DNA of 35,795 nt. Origin: JBBDSU01 sp040904825. GTDB lineage: Bacteria > Actinomycetota > Nitriliruptoria > Nitriliruptorales > Nitriliruptoraceae. The stretch is from positions 1 to 35,795 of the forward strand of contig JBBDSU010000043.1 in assembly GCA_040904825.1 (NCBI GenBank). Reading direction: 5' to 3'. A program made the translations under genes and the position numbers. The notes under the pieces were generated by a model that ran no database searches, was not told the origin of the DNA, and worked only from the letters and a program-made list of their open reading frames with translations. Shown in pieces: positions 25,032 to 33,293 of this stretch (positions are counted from its first letter, which is position 1; each line of letters opens with the position of its first letter).

Positions 25032-26294
25032 TCACCCTGCTTCTGGCCGCGACAGCGCCACGCTACCGCCAGTAGCAACTCGTGCTGCTTGCGGCGGCCT
25101 ACCAGCAATCGTCTCGTTCAACGCTCTTGCAGTGCGCTCGGCGACCTTGGACCAGTCATACCTGGCAGCGATACGCCGCCTCCCTTCCTCGACGAGTCGT
25201 TGCGACAGTTGCGGATCACTGAGCACCTCAACCAGCCGGTCTGCAAGCGCCTCGGGTTGATCAGGTGGGACGAGTAATCCGGCGCCGTTGGCAACGATTT
25301 CGGTGAGCCCGCCTGTGTCACTGACGACAACTGGCGTCCCGCACGCCATCGCTTCGACTGCCACGAGCCCAAATGGTTCGTAGATTGAGGGCGTTACCGC
25401 GACATCGGCAGCCGCGTAGTGGCGCCTCAGATCGTCATCATGAAGAAACCCGGTGAAGCGCACATGTCGCCGAAGACCCAGCTCTGCGACGCGTCTACGC
25501 AGCACCTGGGAGTAGGTCCCGACTCCCGCGACGAAGCACACGGTCGGACCGACACGGGCTCGCACGTCGGCAAGCGCATCAAGCAACGTCTGGACACCCT
25601 TTTCGTACTCGAGTCGACCGGCGAACAGCACCATCCGTGTCCGCGGCCCCGTCAGCGATGCGCGATACGCCCCGACCTCATCGACGTCAACGGCGAAGTC
25701 CGCAAGATCAACGCCGTTAGGAATGACCACGATGTTGTCAGGGTGGCCAAACAAGTCGCTGACCTGTGTGCGCATGTAACGAGAACAGGTCACCACCACG
25801 TCGGCGCGCTCAACGAGCCATCCTTCGGTTCGGTGGATCGTCCGCTGGATCTCGCCTGGCAGGTTGCCTTGATGGCGGCCATATTCGGTGGCGTGCATGG
25901 TCGCGGCCAGTGGCAGGTCCCACGTCTCGACCACTCCGATAGCGGCATGGGCGACCAACCAGTCATGAGCGTGAACGATGTCGAGGCCTTGATCGCGCAC
26001 GATGCGATGAGCCACGGCGGCGACGCGGTTGTTGAACGCAAGCACCCACGGCAACAGGTCACTGAATGGGATGCCCGCGGGCGAATCTTCCACGCGGACA
26101 ACGTGCACGCCGTGCTCGATGGAGTCAGTAGGCGTCTCGTCGTGATGCGCTCGCGTCACCACGTGGACGATATGGCCTTGCTGAGCCAAGTTCCGCGCTA
26201 GCGCCGCGACATGTCGTCCCAATCCACCGATGATGCGAGGGGGATATTCCCAGGCGAGTATGAGGATCCGCAGTGGCGCTACAACGGAGGCCAT
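25032..26294 (-). CDS. GT4-family glycosyltransferase (glycogen synthase-like)
   Basis: A 420-residue GT-B glycosyltransferase. The N-terminal acceptor domain opens with LRILILAWEYPPRIIGGLGR, the pattern seen in glycogen-synthase-like GT4 enzymes, and includes IVHAHDWLVAHAA. The C-terminal nucleotide-sugar domain has VLFAGRLEYEKGVQTLLDAL and the EX7E motif in SIYEPFGLVAVEAMACGTPV. It transfers sugar from a nucleotide donor, retaining configuration; an alpha-glucan role is plausible but not proven. The ATG at 26294 has AAGGG upstream. The gene overlaps the 3' end of the SCO1664-family gene by 16 bp, so it is the last member of that unit. In other actinobacteria I would expect mshC near this trio, and it is not seen here. 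Confidence 0.87.
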   Translation of the reverse strand: MASVVAPLRILILAWEYPPRIIGGLGRHVAALARNLAQQGHIVHVVTRAHHDETPTDSIEHGVHVVRVEDSPAGIPFSDLLPWVLAFNNRVAAVAHRIVRDQGLDIVHAHDWLVAHAAIGVVETWDLPLAATMHATEYGRHQGNLPGEIQRTIHRTEGWLVERADVVVTCSRYMRTQVSDLFGHPDNIVVIPNGVDLADFAVDVDEVGAYRASLTGPRTRMVLFAGRLEYEKGVQTLLDALADVRARVGPTVCFVAGVGTYSQVLRRRVAELGLRRHVRFTGFLHDDDLRRHYAAADVAVTPSIYEPFGLVAVEAMACGTPVVVSDTGGLTEIVANGAGLLVPPDQPEALADRLVEVLSDPQLSQRLVEEGRRRIAARYDWSKVAERTARALNETIAGRPPQAARVATGGSVALSRPEAG

Positions 26295-27115
26295 GGCACC
26301 GCCCTTGGACCAGCTGGCTGTGGGAACATCCGCTCTGTCAGCAGCGCGTCAATGCGCGCAGCAGTGCGATCAATCTCGTCGCTGTCGAGCAGTCGTGTAA
26401 GGCGGGGACGGACATGCAGATCAAACTCACTCAAGACAGACGCCAGATCGTCGAGGGCATCGTCAGGAACTGGATGTCCAGCCAGGTCCCAGGCGACGGT
26501 TCGCAGTTTGCGGTCAACGTGAAACGACACGCCGTGATCAACCAGCCGGATCAAGCCCGTCACTCGATCACCGTCGGCACGGGCCTGTTCAAGCAACACG
26601 TGCCCGGCCTTGCGGTCTGCGTTGTCGATCACGATGTCGAAGGCAACCATGCGCGACAACTGCCATGAAACCGCGGCATCGCCGTGTTCACGCAGGTGGA
26701 ACCAATGGTGGGACGGATCATGTGGCACGAAGCGTTGCAGACTGCCAGGTCCAAATTGGGGATGGTCAAACACGACCGTGGCGGGCACCAATCCCCAGCC
26801 GAGCGCCTCTGAGACCTCAAACGCAGCGACCTCCCTGCGATACAGCGTGCCTTGCTGGAAGTCCCACAGGGGAGCTTCACCGTCGCGCGGCTTAAATACT
26901 GCAAGCTGGCGCAACCGAGGATCAGCGGTATTGGCTACGAGTTGATCCAGGTCATCAAAGTGCTTGAGATCTTCAGCGCTGCCACCATCGCTCTTCAGCA
27001 GTACGAGCAGCGCTGCGTTTGAGGCCGACGCAAAGCGTCCTAGGACCTCGACTGACGCATCGGCCAACCGTTGCGCCCACAGTCGCTCACCTTGATCAGC
27101 CGATGCGTCAGTCAA
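26279..27115 (-). CDS. SCO1664-family protein (PI3/4-kinase-like fold)
   Basis: A 278-residue member of the actinobacterial SCO1664 family. It contains a degenerate protein/lipid-kinase-like core: AVFKPRDGEAPLWDF (nucleotide lysine region), LYRREVAAFEVSEALGWGLVP, and the catalytic-like pair FDIVIDNADRKAGHVLL and IRLVDHGVSFH, resembling the D-x4-N and DxG motifs of PI3/4-kinase or HipA folds. Biological function is not established to my knowledge. The start appears to be a TTG at 27115 two bases beyond the DUF3090 stop; no good Shine-Dalgarno site is seen, consistent with coupling. It is the middle of a four-gene run: phosphatase, DUF3090, this gene, glycosyltransferase. Confidence 0.87.
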   Translation of the reverse strand: MTDASADQGERLWAQRLADASVEVLGRFASASNAALLVLLKSDGGSAEDLKHFDDLDQLVANTADPRLRQLAVFKPRDGEAPLWDFQQGTLYRREVAAFEVSEALGWGLVPATVVFDHPQFGPGSLQRFVPHDPSHHWFHLREHGDAAVSWQLSRMVAFDIVIDNADRKAGHVLLEQARADGDRVTGLIRLVDHGVSFHVDRKLRTVAWDLAGHPVPDDALDDLASVLSEFDLHVRPRLTRLLDSDEIDRTAARIDALLTERMFPQPAGPRAVPWPPL

Positions 27116-27116
27116 C

Positions 27117-27650
27117 TCAACGTGTCAGTTCGCCGTGCCCATTGGTGGCAGGGCACACGTGAGATCCGTCAACTTCGAGAGGACGTGAGCACAGCTGGCA
27201 TGCCGGCCGCCCTTGAGCTACCTGCTCGGCGGCGTGAGCTGCCAGGCGGCGAGCCTGGTCGCGGAGCATCAATACACGCAACGACGGTGTCGATGCGTCG
27301 TCGGCATCTTCGTCGTTGTCGTCGTGCGCATCAGGCACATCATGTAGTTCGATCAAGAACCGCTCTGCGTCGGGGTCAAGCCCCACCGAGATTTCTCCCA
27401 CTCGACCCACCGGCTCAATCGGTTCGCGCAACGCCATCGCCGTCCGGTCCCAGTCAGTCGCCGGCGTGTCATCGATCCTGGCAAGCAGTTGTGTCAACAG
27501 CTCCGCGATGCCGGCAACCTGCCCCTTCTCAAGGTGCAGTGTGACGGCCTCATCATCTTGCTGGGCTTGGAAGTAGAAATCCCGGGCGCCAGGCCTGCCG
27601 ACGAAACCGACAGTGACGTGGTGGGGATCATTCATGTTCTGCGGGAGCAT
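27117..27650 (-). CDS. DUF3090 family protein with C-terminal zinc-ribbon-like motif
   Basis: A 177-residue protein of the actinobacterial DUF3090 family. The N-terminal beta region (HVTVGFVGRPGARDFYFQAQ, then VTLHLEKGQVAGIAELLTQL) and the GEISVGLDPDAERFLIELHD strand are characteristic. The C-terminus has CQLCSRPLEVDGSHVCP plus a following NGH, a probable zinc-binding site. An acidic insertion (DAHDDNDEDADD) breaks the middle. The ATG at 27650 overlaps the phosphatase stop by one base (TGATG) and has AAAGGTG upstream. Function is unknown; it consistently travels with the SCO1664-family gene and the histidine phosphatase, so a shared pathway is likely. Confidence 0.88.
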   Translation of the reverse strand: MLPQNMNDPHHVTVGFVGRPGARDFYFQAQQDDEAVTLHLEKGQVAGIAELLTQLLARIDDTPATDWDRTAMALREPIEPVGRVGEISVGLDPDAERFLIELHDVPDAHDDNDEDADDASTPSLRVLMLRDQARRLAAHAAEQVAQGRPACQLCSRPLEVDGSHVCPATNGHGELTR

Positions 27651-28252
27651 CAAGCACCTTTGGGCGGAAGATTCATGGCACGCAGGAACGCGGGCCCATC
27701 GGAGGCAAGCTCGAGCACGGTCGTTGATGCGGGATCAATGTTCAACCGCTGGAAGGTGTCGAGCGGCATGCCCAAGTAATGCGCGACCGTCGCTTTGATC
27801 ACATCCGCGTGACTGACGAGCACAATCGTTGCATCTGGATGCTCGGCTGCAAGGAGTTCAGTCGCCTCGACCATCCGTGCTTGAGCCGCGCGGATCGCCT
27901 CGCCGCCCGGGAAGACGAACCGTGAGGGAGTCGTCTGAATGCTGGCCCACGTCTTGCGTCGGCGCAATTGACTCAGTGGCTGATCTGTCCACTGGCCGTA
28001 GTCGACTTCACCGAGGTCCTTGCGTCGCCTCACACGCAGCCCGTGAGGCCTGGCGATGGCCTGAGCCGTTTGCACGGCGCGCTCAAGCGGGGACGCGTAG
28101 ACAGCAGCGATCTCGGATGACGCGAGGCGCTCAGCAACTTGGTCAGCCTGTTCGCGACCATTGGCATCGAGATCGATCCCTGGCGTCCATCCCCCGAGTC
28201 GCTTTCCGGTCGCCGCAGTGGTCGCATGCCGCACCAGCAATAACGTGGTCAC
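27650..28252 (-). CDS. Histidine phosphatase family protein (MSMEG_4193 type)
   Basis: A 200-residue phosphoglycerate-mutase-like phosphatase. The catalytic phospho-histidine is in LLLVRHATTAATGKRLGG (RHA instead of the usual RHG), the proton donor glutamate is expected in KDLGEVDYGQWTD, and the second histidine is in VLVSHADVIKATV. The trio with DUF3090 and the SCO1664-family gene identifies it as the actinobacterial MSMEG_4193 subgroup; the substrate is unknown. The GTG at 28252 is chosen because AAGGAG lies 6 nt upstream and the protein then starts directly in the first strand; a GTG at 28270 is possible. It begins 27 bp after the MttB-family gene on the same strand, so read-through from that operon is possible. 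Confidence 0.9.
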   Translation of the reverse strand: MTTLLLVRHATTAATGKRLGGWTPGIDLDANGREQADQVAERLASSEIAAVYASPLERAVQTAQAIARPHGLRVRRRKDLGEVDYGQWTDQPLSQLRRRKTWASIQTTPSRFVFPGGEAIRAAQARMVEATELLAAEHPDATIVLVSHADVIKATVAHYLGMPLDTFQRLNIDPASTTVLELASDGPAFLRAMNLPPKGA

Positions 28253-28279
28253 ACCTCGCTCCTTGGCCACGCCAGCGCG

Positions 28280-29923
28280 TCAGCCTATTTCGTCGGGCAT
28301 CTCATCCTTGCGTCGGCGAATGTAGTCGCGGAGTTCCTCATCGATGGCCGCGTCGATGGCCGGTGGCTCATACTCGGCCAGCACTGCCTTGAATCGCAGA
28401 TTGGCCCGTTGAGCCGCAGACTGAGAACCCTCTTCAAGCCATTGTTCGTAACTCGTGTTGTCAGCGATCGTCGAGCGGTAGAACGCAGACTCGAAGTTGG
28501 CCAAGGTGTGTGAACTGCCCAGGTGATGCTGTCCCGGACCGACTTCGCGGATGGCATCGAGCGCCTGACCGTTGTCAGACATGTCCAGTCCTCCAGCGAA
28601 GACTTCCATCATCCCGAGCTGGTCAGCATCCATGATGAATTTCTCGTAGCTGATCGCCAGGCCGCCTTCAAGCCACCCCGCGGCGTGGAGGACGAAATTG
28701 ACGCCAGCCATCACCGTTGGAACCAGGGTCGCCATGCTCTCGTAGGCCGCCTGAGCGTCTGGAGTCTTGGATGCTGTCAGCGATCCTCCCGACCTAAATG
28801 GGACACCGAGACGACGAGCAAGTGCTGCCATCGTGTAGAGGACCAGCGCCGGCTCGGGAGTGCCGAACGTCGGCGCTCCCGTTTGCATCGACATCGAACT
28901 GGCAAACGAGCCCAGGATGACCGGGGCGCCTGGTTGCACGAGTTGAACGAACGTCATCCCCGCCAACGCCTCTGCCAGGGATTGCGCGGCAACGCCAGCA
29001 GCAGTCACCGGCGCCATCGCGCCGGCAAGGATGAATGGGGTGATGATGCAGGCCTGTCCATGGCGGGCATAGACCTCGGCAGCATCGAGCATGGTCGCGT
29101 CCCACACCAGCGGCGATGACGCGTTGATGAGGCTTGTCATCACCGTCCGGCCAGCCAGGTCCCCTCCGAATCCGATCCGCGCCAATTCGACCGAGTCCGC
29201 GGCCCGTTCTCCTGCCGTCACCGAACCCATGAAGGGCTTGTCGCTCCACCGAAGGTGGGCATAGACCATGTCGAGATGCCGCTTGTTGACCGGAACATCG
29301 ACAGGCTCGCACACCGTTCCGCCCGAGTGATGGATCGACGGAGTCTGGTAGGCGAGCTTGACGAAGTTCTCGAAGTCAGCCAGCGTCGCATACCGACGCC
29401 CACCGTCGAGATCGGTGACAAACGGGGAGCCGTAGTTCGGAACAAACACCGTCGCATCGCCCCCGATGGTGACGCTGCGGTCAGGATTGCGGGCATGCTG
29501 CACATAGGTGGCTGGCGCGCTGGCTGACACGATCTGACGGCACATGCCCCGGGGAAAGCGGACCCGCTGCCCGTCGACATCTGCGCCAGCCTCGGCAAGC
29601 AACGCGAGTGCGCGCGCGTGATCACGGAATTCAACACCGACTTCTTCCAAGATCGTGTCAGCGTTGTATTCGAGTATTTCTAGGGACTCGTCGGTCAGCA
29701 GTTCATAAGGGCGGATCGTTCTCGTGATGTAGGTGGCATGCGCCGGTGCGCTGGCGGCGCGTGCTGCGCGACGTCCGGCGCGGCCGCCGGTTCGACGGCC
29801 TCCGGCGCGCGCGGGCACGTCGGACTCGGCGTGCCCGGACCCGTCGCCGGTGGCCCCAGTTGTCGTGGAAGAGTCGCCGGTGGGCATGGGCGCCGCTTCG
29901 TCCGCGTCGGGTTGATCGGTCAT
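28280..29923 (-). CDS. MttB-superfamily methylamine/betaine:corrinoid methyltransferase (no pyrrolysine)
   Basis: A 547-residue member of the trimethylamine methyltransferase superfamily. Family blocks begin near residue 65 (TRTIRPYELLTDESLEIL) and include ILEEVGVEFRD, VFVPNYGSPFVTDLDGGRRY, PSIHHSGGTVCEPVDVP and YEKFIMDADQLGMMEVFAGG. Enzymes of this superfamily methylate a partner corrinoid protein from a methylated amine. The frame has no internal amber codon, so it is not a pyrrolysine-dependent trimethylamine enzyme but of the MtgB-like group, whose known members use quaternary amines such as glycine betaine. Residues 1-60 are a low-complexity Ala/Gly/Arg tail not typical of the family. 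The ATG overlaps the activase stop (ATGA) with GAGGAG upstream. Last gene of the six-gene operon. Confidence 0.92.
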   Translation of the reverse strand: MTDQPDADEAAPMPTGDSSTTTGATGDGSGHAESDVPARAGGRRTGGRAGRRAARAASAPAHATYITRTIRPYELLTDESLEILEYNADTILEEVGVEFRDHARALALLAEAGADVDGQRVRFPRGMCRQIVSASAPATYVQHARNPDRSVTIGGDATVFVPNYGSPFVTDLDGGRRYATLADFENFVKLAYQTPSIHHSGGTVCEPVDVPVNKRHLDMVYAHLRWSDKPFMGSVTAGERAADSVELARIGFGGDLAGRTVMTSLINASSPLVWDATMLDAAEVYARHGQACIITPFILAGAMAPVTAAGVAAQSLAEALAGMTFVQLVQPGAPVILGSFASSMSMQTGAPTFGTPEPALVLYTMAALARRLGVPFRSGGSLTASKTPDAQAAYESMATLVPTVMAGVNFVLHAAGWLEGGLAISYEKFIMDADQLGMMEVFAGGLDMSDNGQALDAIREVGPGQHHLGSSHTLANFESAFYRSTIADNTSYEQWLEEGSQSAAQRANLRFKAVLAEYEPPAIDAAIDEELRDYIRRRKDEMPDEIG

Positions 29924-32001
29924 GGCATCTCCTCGTCGGACAGGCCGGAGCGCACAGCGGGCGCCGGGGTTGGTTGGCGTTGACGGTCAGTGCGCCGCCG
30001 GCCACTTCTTGCCGCCGCACGGGGCTGGTGAATAGGAAGGTGAACGAGCGTCGACAAGTGCGGCGCAGGTGCCGTCCGATGGGGAAAGGCCAACGCGTCG
30101 ACGAAATGCTCCTGGAAGCGTGGCTCGGTCGCCGTCTCGATCTTGACGACACGGCCAACGACCTCTTCCATCTCTCGGCGCTGCGCCCGAGACACCAGAG
30201 CCCGCACAGCTCCAGATCCCGCGGCGTTGCCCACCGCGCGAACCACCTCAAGCCGAGCATCGGGGATCAGACCCAGCACCATCGCGTGGTAGGGATCGAT
30301 GTGCGCTCCGAACGCTCCCGCGAGCCGGATGTCGTCAACCTCGACAATCTGGGCATGTTCGAGCAGCAGGTCGATGCCAGCACGCAGCGCAGCTTTGGCA
30401 AGCTGGATCGCCCGCACGTCAGCCTGCGTAATAAGCAGTTCAGGCTCACCTCGTCGCAGGACATAGGAGAACGTGCGTCCATCAGCAACCACGCGGTCGG
30501 TAGCGACTGCACGTTCACCTCGAATCGTTCCGTCGGCGTCGATCACACCAACGAGGAACAGTTCGGCAATTGCCTCGACGATCCCTGAGCCACACACGCC
30601 CGTGATCTGGAGCGATGCCGCAGCGTCAGGGAAGTCGGGCTCATCGGACCAGGCATCGATGCCGATCACTTTGAACCGAGGCTCGTAAGTCGTGGGGTCA
30701 ATCCGGACACGTTCGATCGCGCCAGCAGTTGCCCGTTGTCCGCACGACAGTTGCGCGCCTTCGAAGGCCGGTCCCGTCGGCGATGACGCGGCCCAGAGCC
30801 CGTCACGATTGCCCACCACAATCTCAGCGTTGGTGCCAATATCGATCAGCAATTGCCGCGCATCGGACCGGTGAGGGCCTTCCGACAGGATTGCCGCAGC
30901 CATGTCGCCTCCAACATGGCCTGCGATACACGGCGCGACGTACAGGCGCGCTGCGGGACATCGAATGCCGACCGCCGAGGCGTCCAGCTCGAGACTGGTC
31001 GCCACAGCCAACGTGAATGGCGACTGTCCCAGTGGCGCAGGATCGATACCCAGGGCCAAGTGATGCATGATGGGATTGCCGACCAGCACGATGTCCATGA
31101 CCAAGGTGTGATCAAGCCCGGCTTCGTCCAGCAACGAGGTCACCAGCGCATCGAGTTCGAATTGAACTGCGGCGGTCAACGCCGTTGCGCCCCCAGGATT
31201 CATCATCGCGTACGACACTCGGCTCATGAGGTCTTCACCGAAGCGGATTTGCGGGTTCATGCGACCGTCGGATGCCAACACCTGCCCGCCCAGCAGATCA
31301 ACCAGGTGGGCCGCAATGGTCGTCGAGCCAAGATCGATGGCAACACCGACGACCTGGTCGACAAACCCAGGCCAGATGTTGACCACCTCGCCGCCACGAA
31401 CGGCGACCGTCAATCGACCGTCCTGCGCCGTCAGGGCATGGTGCAGCCGATCGAGCGTGACGAACGCAGGTGACAGCGACGCGATGCTCCATGCACGTTG
31501 GACTTCGGCCGCGATCTGATCGAACGCACTCGATGACTCGTCGTCGAGATCAGACCCTGGCACCTCGACGTAATGCAGCGAAACGATCGGGTCGAGGACG
31601 AGATCGTCGATCATCACGCCCTTGCGGACCACCTGGCGATGAATCTGGCTGTCGGATGGCACGTCAATGACGGCATCGCCGACGATGCCTACAGCGCATC
31701 CGAGGCGACGCCCATCGACCAGCGGGCGCCGTCCCCGGTAGTCCTGCTCGAGCGGTCCTGGAGGTGTGACATGATCTGGTGTGACCGTCACACCCCACTT
31801 GGGAAACTCTCCGACACCCACGACCACCTGGCAACGACCGCAGATGCCCCGCCCTCCGCAGACCGTGTCAAGGTCGACGCCCAATGTGCGAGCAGCCTCA
31901 AGCACGGTGGCCCCAGCAGCCACGTGACCGGAACGACCCGACGGCGTGAAGACGACTTCACACGTCGCGGTCGTCTCAGTCGTCGCCTCCGGCACACTCA
32001 T
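29920..32001 (-). CDS. Fe-S/ASKHA corrinoid activation protein (RACo/RamA-like)
   Basis: A 693-residue activase. The N-terminal [2Fe-2S] ferredoxin domain has C48, C54, C57 (VCGGRGICGRC) and C102 (RRLGCAV). The ASKHA ATPase domain shows VAIDLGSTTIAAHLVD, MNPQIRFGEDLMSRVSYAM, LLIDIGTNAEIVVG and the glycine-rich ITGVCGSGIVEAIAEL and RLAGAFGAHIDP. Such proteins use ATP to drive electrons uphill and reduce inactive Co(II) in corrinoid methyltransferase partners. The last 55 residues are a basic, proline/arginine-rich tail beyond the family core. The gene starts 3 bp after the methyl-THF transferase stop and ends in an ATGA overlap with the MttB-family gene, matching a role in keeping this operon's corrinoid protein active. 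Confidence 0.93.
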   Translation of the reverse strand: MSVPEATTETTATCEVVFTPSGRSGHVAAGATVLEAARTLGVDLDTVCGGRGICGRCQVVVGVGEFPKWGVTVTPDHVTPPGPLEQDYRGRRPLVDGRRLGCAVGIVGDAVIDVPSDSQIHRQVVRKGVMIDDLVLDPIVSLHYVEVPGSDLDDESSSAFDQIAAEVQRAWSIASLSPAFVTLDRLHHALTAQDGRLTVAVRGGEVVNIWPGFVDQVVGVAIDLGSTTIAAHLVDLLGGQVLASDGRMNPQIRFGEDLMSRVSYAMMNPGGATALTAAVQFELDALVTSLLDEAGLDHTLVMDIVLVGNPIMHHLALGIDPAPLGQSPFTLAVATSLELDASAVGIRCPAARLYVAPCIAGHVGGDMAAAILSEGPHRSDARQLLIDIGTNAEIVVGNRDGLWAASSPTGPAFEGAQLSCGQRATAGAIERVRIDPTTYEPRFKVIGIDAWSDEPDFPDAAASLQITGVCGSGIVEAIAELFLVGVIDADGTIRGERAVATDRVVADGRTFSYVLRRGEPELLITQADVRAIQLAKAALRAGIDLLLEHAQIVEVDDIRLAGAFGAHIDPYHAMVLGLIPDARLEVVRAVGNAAGSGAVRALVSRAQRREMEEVVGRVVKIETATEPRFQEHFVDALAFPHRTAPAPHLSTLVHLPIHQPRAAARSGRRRTDRQRQPTPAPAVRSGLSDEEMP

Positions 32002-32004
32002 CGA

Positions 32005-32910
32005 TCAGCCGCCGCCACGGTCACGCCGGCCTGAACGAACTCGCACTGGCCTGGCCGGGTCGGCATCGCCAGAACGATGGGTGCGGATCCAGCTGGCGCA
32101 GTTTCGATCGTGGCCGGCAAGCACATCTGCCGCCATAACTGCTGCACGTACCTCGGGATGCAGCGGGCTCATGATCGCTGACGTCATCCCGTGGGCGATG
32201 GCCATGGACAGAAATGCGCCCGTGACGACATGGCGGTTCGGAAGTCCAAAACTGACGTTGGATGCCCCGCAGGTGGTATTGACTTTGAGTTCATTGCGCA
32301 GGCGGCCAACGAGATGGAAGACTTGCCGCCCCGCCGTCGCCATAGCCCCGATCGGCATGACCAGCGGATCGACCACGATGTCGGCGTGGGAGATGCCGTG
32401 ATCGGCAGCACGATTGACGATCTTCTTGGCGACCTCAAAGCGCACATCGGGGTCCTCAGAGATGCCCGTCTCGTCGTTCGAGATTGCGACGACTGCAGCT
32501 CCGTGCTTGGCAACCAGCGGCAGGACCCGCTCAAGTACCTCGTCTTCGCCTGTGACCGAATTGATCAGCGGTTTGCCCTGATAGGCGGCCACCGCAGCTT
32601 CCAACGCCTCGATGATCGACGAATCGATCGACAGTGGGACGTCGGTCACCGACTGGACCAACTCAACTGCTCTCGTCAAGAGCGCCGGTTCATCTGCAAG
32701 CGGAATGCCAGCGTTGACATCCAGCATGCGCGCGCCCGCTGCAACCTGAGCAACGGCGTCGGCTTCGACCTGGCTGAAATCGCCGTTCTTCATCTGTTCA
32801 GCGAGGACCCTTCGACCCGTTGGATTGATCCGCTCCCCGATCATCACAAACGGACGATCGAATCCGATGACAACCTCTCGAGTTGCCGAACTGATGACGG
32901 TGTCGGTCAT
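32005..32910 (-). CDS. Methyltetrahydrofolate:corrinoid methyltransferase (MtgA/pterin-binding type)
   Basis: A 301-residue TIM-barrel enzyme of the pterin-binding family. The opening block FVMIGERINPTGRRVLAEQM, then ARMLDVNAGIPLADE, PLSIDSSIIEALEAA, GKPLINSVTGE and AIAHGMTSAIMSPLHPEV match the folate-binding half of methionine synthase and the MtgA/MtvA/AcsE methyltransferases. In this operon it would move the methyl group from the corrinoid protein to tetrahydrofolate, forming methyl-THF for the one-carbon pool. The C-terminal 25 residues are basic and disordered. The ATG at 32910 overlaps the upstream stop (ATGA) and has AGGAGG 6 nt before it, one of the strongest ribosome-binding sites in the window. 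Confidence 0.93.
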   Translation of the reverse strand: MTDTVISSATREVVIGFDRPFVMIGERINPTGRRVLAEQMKNGDFSQVEADAVAQVAAGARMLDVNAGIPLADEPALLTRAVELVQSVTDVPLSIDSSIIEALEAAVAAYQGKPLINSVTGEDEVLERVLPLVAKHGAAVVAISNDETGISEDPDVRFEVAKKIVNRAADHGISHADIVVDPLVMPIGAMATAGRQVFHLVGRLRNELKVNTTCGASNVSFGLPNRHVVTGAFLSMAIAHGMTSAIMSPLHPEVRAAVMAADVLAGHDRNCASWIRTHRSGDADPARPVRVRSGRRDRGGG

Positions 32911-33293
32911 GCATTGCCTCCTGAACGGGCTTGATCTGTGACGTCGGAATCGGCTCGCACACCGCCGGCGCGCACCAACGATGCAAGTGCGTCGCGGTCG
33001 AGATCCTCTTCGAGGGTGGCGGCTAGCGCGTGGGCGACAGCGATGACGTCCTGGTCTTCGCCGAGAATGTCAACGCTCCGACGCCACTGCTGGAGGTAGG
33101 CGTGACGCTCGGTGAGGCCAGCCACACGCGCAGCCTTGTCGATGGCTTTCTGGAAACGCGACGACAGCAGCACTCTTTCAGTGGCATCACCTGCGCTGGC
33201 GATCACCTGCGCCGGGATATCGCGCCACAGGATCGTGGTCACCTGCGGTGGCTTCTGTCTCCTGCTAACTCGGCGTGTAGGCGGCATATTCAC
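32907..33293 (-). CDS. 'Virulence factor' domain protein of the corrinoid operon
   Basis: A 128-residue protein with the domain catalogued as 'Virulence factor' (PF13769), recognised from VTTILWRDIPAQVIASAGDA followed by LLSSRFQKAIDKAARVAGL and the WRRSVDILGEDQDVIAVAHA helix. The name is historical; no biochemical role is established. It is locked between DUF1638 and the methyl-THF transferase by 4-nt overlaps at both ends (GTGA and ATGA), so it is almost certainly made in step with them. I use the GTG at 33293; an ATG two codons later is possible. No membrane segment or signal peptide is seen. A small helper or scaffold in methyl transfer is my inference. Confidence 0.82.
   Translation of the reverse strand: MNMPPTRRVSRRQKPPQVTTILWRDIPAQVIASAGDATERVLLSSRFQKAIDKAARVAGLTERHAYLQQWRRSVDILGEDQDVIAVAHALAATLEEDLDRDALASLVRAGGVRADSDVTDQARSGGNA

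Noticed and set aside
28280..29923. Pyrrolysine-dependent MttB
   Set aside because: The frame runs through without any in-frame TAG before its terminal stop, and no pyl genes are in the window.
29746..30588. Plus-strand open frame opposite the activase and MttB genes
   Set aside because: Arginine-rich shadow of two well-recognised minus-strand genes.
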